This document shows positions 7,690 through 16,637 of a stretch of DNA of 64,000 nt, piece after piece. Within the stretch, counting starts at the first letter, position 1; the number at the start of each line of letters is the position of its first letter. This stretch comes from Streptomyces sp. SID8374 (GTDB taxonomy: Bacteria; Actinomycetota; Actinomycetes; Streptomycetales; Streptomycetaceae), in NCBI RefSeq assembly GCF_009865135.1, contig NZ_WWGH01000001.1, positions 124,001-188,000 of the forward strand, written 5' to 3'. The notes under the pieces are model-generated. The model ran no database searches, was not told the origin of the DNA, and saw only the letters and a list, made by a program, of their open reading frames with translations. The translations under genes and the position numbers were made by a program.

Positions 7690-8808
7690 GTGGAACCCCC
7701 CCTACTGCCCGAGACCTTCCCGCTGGCGACGGTCACCCTGGAGGACGCGGTCGCCCGGCAGTTCCGGCTGCTGGAGGCCACCGCCGCGCACTTCGAGGGC
7801 GAGCAGCTCTTCGCGGCCGACACGGGGGTCGTCCCCGGGCTCGGCAGACCGCGCACCACCGCGCGGGTCGAGGCGGTGCTCGCGGACTTCTTCGGCGCCG
7901 AGGACGCCGCCCTCGTCCAGGGCGCGGGCACCGGCGCGATCCGGGCCGCGCTCACCGGGGCCGTACGGCCGGGCGAGGAGCTGCTGATCCACCGGGCCCC
8001 GGTGTACCGCACCACCGAGGTCACGCTGCGCGGTCTCGGCGTACGGACGGCGGAGGCCGACTTCAACGACCTCAGGGAGCTCCGTACGGCACTCGCCTCG
8101 GGCCGGTTCCGGTGGGCCTACGTCCAGCACACCCGGCAGCGGCTGGGCGACTCCTACGACCCGGCCGAGGTCATCGCCGCCTGCCGGGCGGCCGGTGTAC
8201 GCACGGTCGTCGACGACAACTACGCCGTCCTGCGCACCCCGGCGGCCGGGGCCGAACTCGGCGCCGACGCCTCGTGCTTCTCCCTGTTCAAGCTGCACGG
8301 GCCAGAGGGCGTCGGCGCCGTCGTCGGCGCCGGTGACCTGGTCGCCCGGGTGCGCGGCGACAACTACTCCGGGGGCGGGCAGGTCCAGGGCCACCAGGCG
8401 CTGGACGCACTGCGCGCCCTCACCCACGTTCCCGTGATGTGGGCCGTGCAGTCCCGGGTGGGCGCCGAGGTCGCCGGACGGCTGGCGGCCGGAGAGGTGG
8501 ACGGGGTGGCCGAGGTACGGATCGCCAACGCGCAGGACCGGTGTCTGCTGGTCCGCCTCGACCGCCCCTTCGCCGCGCGGCTCCCGGCCGTCGCCGCAGG
8601 GTTCGGCGCCGCGCCTTACCCCGTCGGCTCCAACTCCCGCTACGAGATCGCCCCGCTCTTCTACCGGATGTCCAGCTCCTCCCTGGCCGACGCCCCGGAA
8701 CTGGCCGACTGGACCGTACGCATCAACCCGATGCGGGCAGGCGCGGATCTCGTCATCGACATCCTGCGCCGCTCGCTCGCCGCCCTGAACGAACCGAAGG
8801 ACCGGTAA
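7690..8808 (+). CDS. yhfS: YhfS-like PLP-dependent enzyme, fold type I
   Basis: The 372-residue protein has the fold-type-I PLP enzyme layout. The expected Schiff-base lysine is K201 in SLFKLHGPEGVG and the cofactor-ring aspartate lies in VVDDNYAVL (D175/D176). The N-terminal QGAGTGAIRAAL segment corresponds to the phosphate-binding turn. Overall it resembles the aminotransferase/C-S lyase group to which E. coli YhfS (about 361 residues) is assigned. Transamination and beta/gamma elimination are both possible. The gene starts one base after php and is followed two bases later by yhfX, so the enzymes are made from one transcript. Confidence 0.85.
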   Translation: MEPPLLPETFPLATVTLEDAVARQFRLLEATAAHFEGEQLFAADTGVVPGLGRPRTTARVEAVLADFFGAEDAALVQGAGTGAIRAALTGAVRPGEELLIHRAPVYRTTEVTLRGLGVRTAEADFNDLRELRTALASGRFRWAYVQHTRQRLGDSYDPAEVIAACRAAGVRTVVDDNYAVLRTPAAGAELGADASCFSLFKLHGPEGVGAVVGAGDLVARVRGDNYSGGGQVQGHQALDALRALTHVPVMWAVQSRVGAEVAGRLAAGEVDGVAEVRIANAQDRCLLVRLDRPFAARLPAVAAGFGAAPYPVGSNSRYEIAPLFYRMSSSSLADAPELADWTVRINPMRAGADLVIDILRRSLAALNEPKDR

Positions 8809-8810
8809 CC

Positions 8811-9974
8811 GTGTTTCTCGACACCCTGCTCCACCGCAACCCCGGGCTCGTCGACGCCGCGGCCGACCTGCACGAGAGGGGGCACATCCCGCCCGACACG
8901 TACGTCATGGACCTCGACGCCGTCGAGGAGAACGCGGCCCTGCTGGCCCAGGCGGCCGAGCGCGTGGACATCGGCCTCTGGTTCGTGGTGAAGCAGCTGG
9001 GCCGCAACCCCGAACTGATCAGGGCGGCCGCCCGCCACATCCCCTGCGCCGCCGCCATCGACGCGGGCGAGGCACGGACCCTGCACGCCTCCGGGGCGCT
9101 CCTCGGCAACGTCGGCCACCTCAGCCAGATCCCGCGGCGCGCTCTGCCCGGAATACTGGCCCTGCGACCGGAGTTCGTCACGGTCTTCGACCTGGCCAAC
9201 GCCCGTGCCGTCGCGGACGCGGCCCGGGAGGCGGGCTTCGTCCAGGATGTCCTGATCCGGGTCGAGGGGGCGGAGGGGACCGTCTACCCGGGTCAGGAGG
9301 GCGGTGTCCCGCTGGAACGGATGGACGCCTTCGCGGAGGCGGCGGAAGCTCTCGGCTCCCTGCGGATCGCGGGCGTCACCGCCTTCCCGTGCGTCCTGTG
9401 CGACCCGGTGACGGGCCTGCCCGCCGCCACGCCCACCTTCGACCTGGCGCTCAAGGCCCGTGACGTCCTGGCCGCCCGCGGCCACCGCGGCCTCGCGCTG
9501 AGCGCCCCCAGCGCCACCTCCGCCGCCTCCCTCCCGCTCCTCGCCGAACGGGGCGCCACCCACGGCGAACCGGGCCACGCCCTCACCGGCACCACCCCGC
9601 TGCACGCACTCGACCCGACGCAGCCCGAGAAGCCCGCCTACGTCTACGTCACCGAGGTCGCCCACACCCTCGACGACGGCCGCCCCGCCCTCTTCGGCGG
9701 CGGCTTCTACGCCCGCTCCCACATCCGCACCGCGCTCCTCCCCCGGACCGGCACCCGCCTCGGCGTACAGGACGCACCCGCCCGGAACATCGACTACTAC
9801 CGCCTGCTCGACGCGTCCTCCGGCGGCACGGACGTCCGTGTCGGCGACACCGCGCTGCTCGCCTTCCGCACCCAGATCTTCGTCACCCGCTCGACCGTCG
9901 CCGTCGTCTCCGGCCTCTCCTCCGGCACTCCCCGGCTGAACGGCCTCTACGACGCCCAGGGCCGGGCCCTGTAA
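8811..9974 (+). CDS. yhfX: YhfX-like PLP enzyme, alanine-racemase fold
   Basis: The 387-residue protein has an N-terminal alanine-racemase-like barrel (fold type III) and a C-terminal beta domain, the same length as I recall for E. coli YhfX. The PLP lysine is K61 in WFVVKQLGRNP, preceded by TYVMDLDAVEENA. The frame is open far upstream, but the GTG two bases after the yhfS stop gives the family N-terminus. It should racemise or epimerise an amino-acid-like substrate, or decarboxylate it, since decarboxylases share this fold. Having PLP enzymes of two folds side by side suggests the pathway acts on an amino compound. Confidence 0.86.
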   Translation: MFLDTLLHRNPGLVDAAADLHERGHIPPDTYVMDLDAVEENAALLAQAAERVDIGLWFVVKQLGRNPELIRAAARHIPCAAAIDAGEARTLHASGALLGNVGHLSQIPRRALPGILALRPEFVTVFDLANARAVADAAREAGFVQDVLIRVEGAEGTVYPGQEGGVPLERMDAFAEAAEALGSLRIAGVTAFPCVLCDPVTGLPAATPTFDLALKARDVLAARGHRGLALSAPSATSAASLPLLAERGATHGEPGHALTGTTPLHALDPTQPEKPAYVYVTEVAHTLDDGRPALFGGGFYARSHIRTALLPRTGTRLGVQDAPARNIDYYRLLDASSGGTDVRVGDTALLAFRTQIFVTRSTVAVVSGLSSGTPRLNGLYDAQGRAL

Positions 9975-9984
9975 GGAGCACCTC

Positions 9985-11238
9985 ATGGCCAGGACCGTCA
10001 TCGTCGTCATCGACGGATTCGGCATCGGCGCCATGCCCGACGCGGGCGTGCTGCGCCCCGGCGACCTCGCCGCCGACACCTGCGGGCACGTCCTCGACCA
10101 CGCCCGCACCGCCCTCGGCCGTCCGCTGCGCCTGCCGGTGCTGGGGGCGCTGGGCCTCGGCCTGGTCCACCCCCATCCGGACCTGGCCCGCCGCACCCGG
10201 CTGCCGGTCGCGGCGGGCCGGGCCGCCCTCGGCTATCCGGGCGCGGACACGTTCGCGGGCCACCAGACCATGATGGGCGCCGACTTCAGCCGGGTGGCCG
10301 TCGCCCGGCTCGCCGACCACCTCGACGAGGTGGCCGAAGCACTCACGGCGGCCGGCCACCGCACGGAGCTGCTCGGCGGCAAACCGCTGCTCGTCGTCGA
10401 CGGGTCGGTCCTCGTGCACGACAACCTGGAGGCCGACCCCGGCATCAACTGGAACACCTCCGGCGCACTGGACGACCTCCCCTTCGAGGGCCCCGACGGC
10501 ATCCTCGCCATCGCCCGCACCGTACGCGCCGTGGCGCCGGTCGCCCGAGTCATCGCGGTCGGCGGACACGCGGACGGGCCGCTCCCCCGCTTCGTCCGGC
10601 CCGGCGACGGCGGGACGGTCGGCCTGGACACCCCGGCCACCGGCTTCTACCGCAACGGCGGACTGCGCGTCCAACACCTGGGCGCCCCTCTGGACCACAC
10701 ACGCCAGCTCCCCGAAGTGGCGGCCCGGGCCGGCATCCCGGTCACCCTGGTCGGCAAGGCGGCCGACATCCTGGTGTGCGGGGAGGCGGTCCACCGCCCG
10801 GCCGTGGCCACCTCCGACGTCCTGGCGTACACCCTGGAAGGCGTACGCGCCGAAGGCGACGCCCTGATCGTGGCGAACGTCCAGGAGACCGACCTGGCGG
10901 GCCACCAGCAGGACGCGACCCGGTACGGTCAACTCCTGGAACAGGTCGACGCCGGACTGGCCGGGCTCGTGTCGCTGCTGGCCGCCCCCGGGGACCGGCT
11001 GATCGTCACCGGCGACCACGGCAACGACCCCACCGTCGGCCATGCCCACCACACCAGGGAGTACGTACCCGTGCTCATCCACCGCCCCGAAGAGGACGGC
11101 GTCGAACTTCTGCCCGACGCGGACAGCCTCGCCGATGTGGGTGCCACCGCCGCCCACTCACTGTCCCTGGCCCCGGAACAACTCGCGGCCGGAACCCCCC
11201 TGCACACGGGCAGGCGCGCGCCCGTCCTCCGGCCGTAG
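9985..11238 (+). CDS. yhfW: YhfW-like phosphopentomutase homologue
   Basis: This 417-residue protein belongs to the alkaline phosphatase superfamily, closest to phosphopentomutase. Metal ligands are visible: D10 in VVIDGFGIG, D303 and H307 in QETDLAGHQQD, D344-H345 in TGDHGNDP and H356 in HAHHTREYVP. Phosphopentomutase carries a phosphorylated threonine just before a GH pair in its TGHWE motif. The same place here reads DTFAGHQTMM, with alanine at position 91, so ordinary mutase chemistry looks unlikely. The gene closes the yhf set, ten bases after yhfX, and a large hairpin downstream ends the transcription unit. The substrate is unknown. Confidence 0.87.
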   Translation: MARTVIVVIDGFGIGAMPDAGVLRPGDLAADTCGHVLDHARTALGRPLRLPVLGALGLGLVHPHPDLARRTRLPVAAGRAALGYPGADTFAGHQTMMGADFSRVAVARLADHLDEVAEALTAAGHRTELLGGKPLLVVDGSVLVHDNLEADPGINWNTSGALDDLPFEGPDGILAIARTVRAVAPVARVIAVGGHADGPLPRFVRPGDGGTVGLDTPATGFYRNGGLRVQHLGAPLDHTRQLPEVAARAGIPVTLVGKAADILVCGEAVHRPAVATSDVLAYTLEGVRAEGDALIVANVQETDLAGHQQDATRYGQLLEQVDAGLAGLVSLLAAPGDRLIVTGDHGNDPTVGHAHHTREYVPVLIHRPEEDGVELLPDADSLADVGATAAHSLSLAPEQLAAGTPLHTGRRAPVLRP

Positions 11239-11605
11239 GCCGCCGACACAGAGTCAGGGGCCCCGACGGCTCGGCTCCGGAAGGGCTCTGCGGAAGAGAC
11301 CGCGGCCCACCTGACCGCTGCGGCAGACGCCTTGCCGGCCCCGCCCAAGCCCGTGCCCGGCGGATGCCGATCTCCTGCTCCGCGACGCGCGGCCGTCCGC
11401 GCTGTCCCACTCCACCACGTCCGACGCCCAGCACCGGGCCGTGCCGTGGACAACCGCGCGCGCAAGCGTTCCCGCCGAGGCCTGCACCACGGGCACCACA
11501 CGGACCACCGAGACCGCCGGGGCCGGGGCGCGGGGTGCACGGGAGGCGGCCGTGCGGCTGATGCGGAGTCGCTCGGCATCTGGAACAAGTCAGGCCAGGC
11601 GGTGA
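11239..11605. other. Intergenic stretch with no gene seen
   Basis: About 370 bases separate the yhfW stop from the convergent terminator. Open frames exist on both strands because of the high GC, but none has a ribosome binding site, Streptomyces-like frame bias along its length or a recognisable domain. It may be decayed sequence; I can identify nothing in it. Confidence 0.5.
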
Positions 11606-11642
11606 GCCGGGTCCGCGAGGGGGTGTCGCTCGCGGACCCGGC
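11606..11642. terminator. Bidirectional hairpin terminator
   Basis: A perfect 14-bp stem (11606-11619 with 11629-11642) encloses a nine-base loop. It lies between the end of the yhf genes on the plus strand and the end of the acyl-CoA synthetase gene on the minus strand, so it can serve both. There is no T tract, which is usual for Streptomyces terminators. Confidence 0.8.
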
Positions 11643-11645
11643 GTC

Positions 11646-13196
11646 CTACAGGGGCCGTTGGTGCCCCTCCCAGTAGGGTTCCCTCAACCGCCTTTTGTAG
11701 AGCTTGCCGTTGGGGTCGCGGGGCATCGCGGCGATGAAGTCGACGGAACGGGGCCGTTTGTAGCCCGCGAGCCGCTCCTCGCAATGGGCCAGGATCTCGG
11801 CGGCGAGCGCGTCCCCCGCCTCGTACCCCTCGGCCGGTTCGACGACGGCCTTGACCTCCTCGCCCCGGTCGGCGTGCGGGATGCCGAAGGCTGCGGCGTC
11901 CGCGACGGCGGGGTGGGTGAGCAGAGCGGACTCGATCTCGGCGGGGTAGATGTTCACGCCACCGGCGATGATCATGTCGATCTTGCGGTCGCGGAGGAAG
12001 AGATAGCCGTCCGCGTCCAGGACACCGAGGTCGCCGACGGTGAAGAAGTCGCCGATCCGGTTCTTGCGGGTCTTGGTCTCGTCCTTGTGGTAGCTGAAGC
12101 CGCCGGTGCTCATCTTCATGTAGACCGTGCCGAGTTGACCCGCCGGCAGCCGGTTCCCGTCGTCGTCGAAGACGGCGAGTTCGCTGATCGGCCAGGCCTT
12201 GCCTACGGTGCCGGGCTTCTTCAGCCAGTCCTCGGCCGTGGCGAAGGCACCGCCGCCCTCGCTGGCCGCGTAATACTCCTCGACGCAGCTCCCCCACCAG
12301 TCGATCATGGCGCGTTTCACATGGTCGGGGCAGGGGGCTGCCCCGTGGATGGCGTGGCGCATGGAGGAGACGTCGTAACGCTCCTTCACCTCCTCGGGCA
12401 GCGCGAGGAGTCGGTGGAACTGCGTGGGGACCATGTGCGTGTGCGTGCAGCGTTGGGTGTCGATGAGGCGGAGCATCTCCTCCGGCGACCAGCCGTCCAT
12501 GAGGACGAGCGGGTGTCCGATATGGAGAGCGGCGCTCGCGAATTGGAGCACTGCCGTGTGGTAGAGCGGCGAGCAGACCAGGTGGACGTTGCCGTCGAAC
12601 GGCCGGATGCCGAAGATGCCGAGGAAGCCGCCGAGGTACGTCTCCTCCGGGAGCTTGCCGGGCAGGGGGCGGCGGATGCCGCGCGGGCGGCCGGTGGTGC
12701 CCGAGGTGTAGTTCATGACCCAGCCGAGGGTGCGGTTCTCGGGCGGGGTGGCGGGGTGGCCGTCGAGGAGATCGGCGTAGGGGCGGCAGCCGGGGACGGT
12801 GCCCACGGCGTAGCGGTGGCTCTCCGGGAGTCCGGCCTCGTCGGCGGCGGCGGTCGCGGCGGCCGCGAAGCGTTCGTGGGTGATGAGGACGCGGGCGCCG
12901 GAGTCGGCGACGATCCAGGCGATCTCGGGGCCGACGAGGTGGTGGTTGACCGGCACCAGGTAGAAGCCGGCCTGGGAGGCGGCGAGGTGGGCGGTGAGCA
13001 GTTCGGTGCCGTTGGGCAGGACGACGGCGAACGCGTCGCCCTCGCTCATCCCGGCCGCGCGCAGTCCGTGGACCATGCGGTTGGCGTCGGCGTGCAGCCG
13101 CCCCGCGCTCCACTCCTCACCGCCGGGCGCGACGAGCACGCTACGGTCGGGGTCGGCGGCGGCCTGGGCCCAGAAGCCGTTGGGCGGCTGGTTCAC
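11646..13196 (-). CDS. Acyl-CoA synthetase (AMP-forming)
   Basis: The 516-residue enzyme is of the ANL superfamily that activates carboxylic acids to acyl-CoA through an acyl-adenylate. The P-loop-like A3 motif reads NYTSGTTGRPRG, A5 is EEYYAASEGG, A7 is GDLGVLDADGYL and the hinge motif is RDRKIDMIIAGGVNIYP. The C-terminal lysine motif PRDPNGKLYKR is intact. The GTG start overlaps the stop of the upstream nitronate monooxygenase gene (GTGA), and an AAGGAG lies before it, so the genes are coupled. A fatty or branched acyl substrate is likely but cannot be fixed. Confidence 0.9.
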   Translation of the reverse strand: MNQPPNGFWAQAAADPDRSVLVAPGGEEWSAGRLHADANRMVHGLRAAGMSEGDAFAVVLPNGTELLTAHLAASQAGFYLVPVNHHLVGPEIAWIVADSGARVLITHERFAAAATAAADEAGLPESHRYAVGTVPGCRPYADLLDGHPATPPENRTLGWVMNYTSGTTGRPRGIRRPLPGKLPEETYLGGFLGIFGIRPFDGNVHLVCSPLYHTAVLQFASAALHIGHPLVLMDGWSPEEMLRLIDTQRCTHTHMVPTQFHRLLALPEEVKERYDVSSMRHAIHGAAPCPDHVKRAMIDWWGSCVEEYYAASEGGGAFATAEDWLKKPGTVGKAWPISELAVFDDDGNRLPAGQLGTVYMKMSTGGFSYHKDETKTRKNRIGDFFTVGDLGVLDADGYLFLRDRKIDMIIAGGVNIYPAEIESALLTHPAVADAAAFGIPHADRGEEVKAVVEPAEGYEAGDALAAEILAHCEERLAGYKRPRSVDFIAAMPRDPNGKLYKRRLREPYWEGHQRPL

Positions 13197-14302
13197 GTGG
13201 CGCTCCTTCCGGCGATGCGGTTGATGCGGGTGACGGCCCGTTCGAAGCCGCGCGTCAGGTCGTCGACGACCGCCTGGACGCTGCGCTCGCTGGTCATCCG
13301 GCCGACGATCTGACCGACGGGGGTGCCGAGCAGCTCCCCGACCTCGTACTTCTGGATCCGGGAGACGGCTTCGGCGACCAGCAGCCCCTGGAGCGGCATG
13401 GGCAGGGTGCCGGGTCCTGCCGGGTCGTCCCAGGCGTCGGTCCATGCGGTACGGAGCTGGCGTGCGGGCTTCCCGGTGAGGGCGCGGGAGCGGACGGTGT
13501 CGCCGGAGCCCGCGGCCAGGAGTTTGCGGGTGAGGGCCGCCGAGTGGAGGTCGGCCTCCTCGGTGGTGAGCCAGAGGGAGCCGAGCCAGACGCCCTGGGC
13601 ACCGAGGGCGAATCCGGCGGCGGCCTGTTCGCCGCTGCCGATGCCTCCGGCGGCGAGCACGGGCAGCGGGGCGACGGCCTCGACGACTTCGGGGACGAGC
13701 ACCATGGAGCCGATCTCTCCGGTGTGGCCGCCCGCCTCGTACCCCTGGGCGACGACGACGTCGATGCCCGCCGCCGCGTGCCGACGGGCGTGTTCGGCGC
13801 TTCCGGCGAGGGCGGCGACGAGGACGCCGTGGGCGTGGGCGCGGTCGATGACGTCGGCGGGCGGGGAGCCGAGGGCGTTGGCGAGGAGCTTGATCGGATA
13901 GTCGAAGGCCACGTCCAGCTGGTTGCGGGCGACCTCCTCCATCCAGCCGGTGATACGCCAGCCGGACGCCTCCCCTTCGGCGAGTTCGGGCACTCCGTAG
14001 CGGGTGAGGAGTTCCTGGACGAACCCCCGGTGCGCGTCCGGGATCATCGCCTCGACATCGGCCTCGGTGACCCCTTCGACCTTCTTGGCCGGCATGACGA
14101 CATCGAGGCCGTACGGTCTGCCGTCGGCGAGCTTGTCCAGCCGGTCGAGGTCGCGGGCCAGCTCCTGGGGGTCGGTGTAGCGGACCGCGCCGAGCACGCC
14201 GAAGCCACCGGCTCTGCTGATGGCCGCCGCGACGGCGGGGAACGGCGTGAAGCCGAAGATGGCGTGTTCGATGCCCAGTTCTCTGCTCAGCTCCGTCTCC
14301 AT
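13193..14302 (-). CDS. Nitronate monooxygenase / NPD-like flavoprotein
   Basis: The 369-residue protein is an FMN-binding TIM barrel of the 2-nitropropane dioxygenase family. It shows AISRAGGFGVLGA near the N-terminus, AGIDVVVAQGYEAGGHTGE with the catalytic-histidine region, and PVLAAGGIGSGEQAAAGFAL followed by GAQGVWLGS for FMN phosphate binding. I start it at the ATG giving METELSRELG, where the family N-terminus begins; the frame stays open upstream into the divergent intergenic region. It is translationally coupled to the acyl-CoA synthetase gene. Such pairs occur in actinobacterial lipid catabolism, so an enoyl- or nitroalkane-oxidising role is possible. Confidence 0.87.
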   Translation of the reverse strand: METELSRELGIEHAIFGFTPFPAVAAAISRAGGFGVLGAVRYTDPQELARDLDRLDKLADGRPYGLDVVMPAKKVEGVTEADVEAMIPDAHRGFVQELLTRYGVPELAEGEASGWRITGWMEEVARNQLDVAFDYPIKLLANALGSPPADVIDRAHAHGVLVAALAGSAEHARRHAAAGIDVVVAQGYEAGGHTGEIGSMVLVPEVVEAVAPLPVLAAGGIGSGEQAAAGFALGAQGVWLGSLWLTTEEADLHSAALTRKLLAAGSGDTVRSRALTGKPARQLRTAWTDAWDDPAGPGTLPMPLQGLLVAEAVSRIQKYEVGELLGTPVGQIVGRMTSERSVQAVVDDLTRGFERAVTRINRIAGRSAT

Positions 14303-14523
14303 GGGCGGCAGGATGCCGCAGCCGGACGGACGAGGGAAGAGATTTTCTGATGCGGTGTCAGATTCTTTGCGGGCCCGGAGGCGTACGGGACGGCGGGGGC
14401 GACAGTAATCTCTGCGGCGGCAGGAACTTTCACTGCTCGGCGAAATTTCGGAAGTTACTTTCGCGCCGGGACGGTCGCGGGGATCGGCCCGCGACCGGTT
14501 CCGGGCACGGGAAGGGGTTGCGG

Positions 14524-16416
14524 ATGACCGGGTACGCGGCGGGGAACGGGGACGCGGAGGCAGTCGGGCTTCCGGAAGGCACCGGGAGCGGCATCGGCCG
14601 CCGGAGGCTGGGCGGCGGGATACTGGCGCTGGGCGGCGCGCTCGCCCTGGCGCCGATCCCGCTGGCCGGGGCGGCCGAACGGGGCGCACCGGGCAGGGGC
14701 CCGGGGACGGCGGAGGCGGGAGCGGGCATGGGATCAGGGGCGCGGCGGCCCACGTTGCGGCGGGGCACCGCCGCCCGCGCGGGGCTGCTCCAGGGGCCGC
14801 TGGACCAGCTGGTCCGGGAGGCGGAGGCCTACCTCGCCGACTCCCCCAAACACCCCTGGTACGCGGGGGCGGTGCTGCTCGCCGGGCGGGGCGGCACGGT
14901 GGCGCTGCACCGGCCGATCGGCAAGGCGGTGCGCTACGCGGCGTACGACGAGGCGACGGACACCGGGGTGGAGTTCCCGGCGGAGCAGCAGATCGCGATG
15001 GCCGAGGACACCGTCTTCGACCTGGCCTCGATCTCCAAGCTGTTCACGTCGATCCTGGCGGTGCAGCAGATCGAACGCGGCGCGCTGGAGCTGGAGGCCG
15101 CTGTTGCCTCGTACCTCCCGGACTTCGCGGGCGGCGGCAAGCAGGACATCACGGTCCGTCAGCTGCTCACCCACACCTCCGGCTTCCGGGCCTGGATCCC
15201 GCTCTACCAGGAGCCGACCCGGGAGGGAAAGCTCCGGATGCTCTGGAACGAGGTCCCGGCGAGCGCCCCCGGCAGCGCCTACCTCTACTCCGACCTCAAT
15301 CTGATCTCGCTGCAACTGATCCTGGAACGGATCACCGGTCACACTCTGGATGTCCTGCTCCGCGACGAGATCACTGCTCCGCTCGGGATGCACCGCACGC
15401 GCTACAACCCGCCCGCCTCCTGGAAGCCGAAGATCGCGGCCACCGAGGACGCCCGGCTGCCGTGGTCCGGCCTCGAACGCGGCCTGGTCTGGGGCGAGGT
15501 GCACGACGAGAACGCCTACAGCTTCGACGGGGTGGCCGGTCACGCCGGGGTGTTCTCCTGCGCCTGGGATCTGGCTGTTCTCGCCCGCACCCTCCTCAAC
15601 GGCGGCGTCTACGGCCGCGCCCGCATCCTCTCCGAGGACTCCGTCGACCTGCTCTTCACCGACTTCAACACCGCGTTCCCGGGCGACGAGCACGGCCTCG
15701 GCTTCGAGCTCTACCAGCACTGGTACATGGGCGCGATGGCCACCCCGCGTACGGCGGGCCACACCGGGTTCACCGGGACCAGCCTGGTCCTCGACCCGTC
15801 GACCGACACGTTCCTCGTGGTGCTGGGCAACTCGGTCCATCCCGTACGGAGCTGGCGCTCGGGCAGCGCGCCCCGGGTGGCGACGGCCAACCAGCTGGCG
15901 CGGGCGGTGCCGGTCCGGCCGGAGCGGGGGCGTACGGCCTGGTTCTCCGGGATGGCGAGCGCGTCGACCGCCACGCTCACCCTGCCCGTACTGCGTCCGG
16001 CGTCCGCACGCTCCCGGCTGGAGTGCGCCCTGTGGTGGGACACCGAACCCGGCGCCGACCGGCTGGTACTGGAGGTGCTGGAGGCGTCGGCGGGGCAGGA
16101 GTGGCAGCCGGTGCCGTTCACCACCGTGGGCCCGGGCTCCGGCCACCACCGCCCGGATCCGCAACCGCACCCGGAGGGCTGGGTCTCCGGCTGGTCGGGG
16201 CGGGTGTGGCACAAGCTGGAGGCGGATCTGTCGGCCTGGCGCGGCAAGGGCGTCCAGCTGCGGTGGCGCTACACCACGGACCAGCTGTACGTGGGGCGCG
16301 GCGCGTACGTGGACTCCCTGCGGGTCCGCGACGGCGCCGCCACGGTCTTCGACTCCGACCGGCCCCGGGACGCGGGGCGCATCGGGGCGACGGGCTGGGT
16401 GCTGTCGGCCGACTGA
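14524..16416 (+). CDS. Exported serine beta-lactamase-fold hydrolase
   Basis: The 630-residue protein starts with an arginine-rich region (GRRRLGG) and a hydrophobic run to about residue 50 that looks like a Tat signal. The beta-lactamase/class C fold follows: SxxK is S169-I-S-K172, a YSDLN segment fits the YxN motif and HTGFTGTS fits the HTG/KTG motif. After about residue 490 there is a second beta-rich domain of roughly 140 residues with WYxxDQLYVGRGAYVDSL-like features, perhaps a jelly-roll binding module. Such enzymes act as esterases or D-amino acid peptidases outside the cell. The substrate is not evident. The upstream divergent gap holds no clear promoter I can define. Confidence 0.85.
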   Translation: MTGYAAGNGDAEAVGLPEGTGSGIGRRRLGGGILALGGALALAPIPLAGAAERGAPGRGPGTAEAGAGMGSGARRPTLRRGTAARAGLLQGPLDQLVREAEAYLADSPKHPWYAGAVLLAGRGGTVALHRPIGKAVRYAAYDEATDTGVEFPAEQQIAMAEDTVFDLASISKLFTSILAVQQIERGALELEAAVASYLPDFAGGGKQDITVRQLLTHTSGFRAWIPLYQEPTREGKLRMLWNEVPASAPGSAYLYSDLNLISLQLILERITGHTLDVLLRDEITAPLGMHRTRYNPPASWKPKIAATEDARLPWSGLERGLVWGEVHDENAYSFDGVAGHAGVFSCAWDLAVLARTLLNGGVYGRARILSEDSVDLLFTDFNTAFPGDEHGLGFELYQHWYMGAMATPRTAGHTGFTGTSLVLDPSTDTFLVVLGNSVHPVRSWRSGSAPRVATANQLARAVPVRPERGRTAWFSGMASASTATLTLPVLRPASARSRLECALWWDTEPGADRLVLEVLEASAGQEWQPVPFTTVGPGSGHHRPDPQPHPEGWVSGWSGRVWHKLEADLSAWRGKGVQLRWRYTTDQLYVGRGAYVDSLRVRDGAATVFDSDRPRDAGRIGATGWVLSAD

Positions 16417-16427
16417 GCGGCAGGGCG

Positions 16428-16466
16428 GGCGCGGTGTGCGTGGTGGGCCGCCACGCACACCGCGCC
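16428..16466 (+). terminator. Hairpin terminator after the hydrolase gene
   Basis: A perfect 16-bp stem (16428-16443 with 16451-16466) with a seven-base loop begins 12 bases after the stop at 16416. No T tract follows. Confidence 0.75.
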
Positions 16467-16586
16467 GCCGTCACAATGGCGTCGCGCCCGGAGCGGATGG
16501 ATGTCACCACCGGTTCATCCGGGGGCCGTTGGATGGATGGGCCGCACACAGGCCGCTCCCCTCGGGCGATTCCAGGAGGCACACCC

Positions 16587-16637
16587 ATGAGCAGTGTTCG
16601 GCGCACCGCCCCCTCCGCCCGGGCGCTCCCCCGGTGA
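16587..16637 (+). CDS. 16-residue leader ORF or frameshifted start
   Basis: An ATG with an ideal AGGAGG (16574-16579) opens a 16-codon frame whose TGA overlaps the GTG of the GDSL hydrolase. The peptide (MSSVRRTAPSARALPR) looks like the beginning of a Tat signal. A single extra C in the CCCCC run at 16628-16632 would fuse it in frame with the downstream gene, giving a 401-residue precursor with an RR motif. It is therefore either a coupling leader peptide or the true start of the hydrolase separated by a frameshift. Confidence 0.45.
   Translation: MSSVRRTAPSARALPR

Noticed and set aside
5313-8066. 917-codon open frame on the minus strand opposite yhfT and php
   Set aside because: Same reason: it is an antisense shadow of clearly identified genes.
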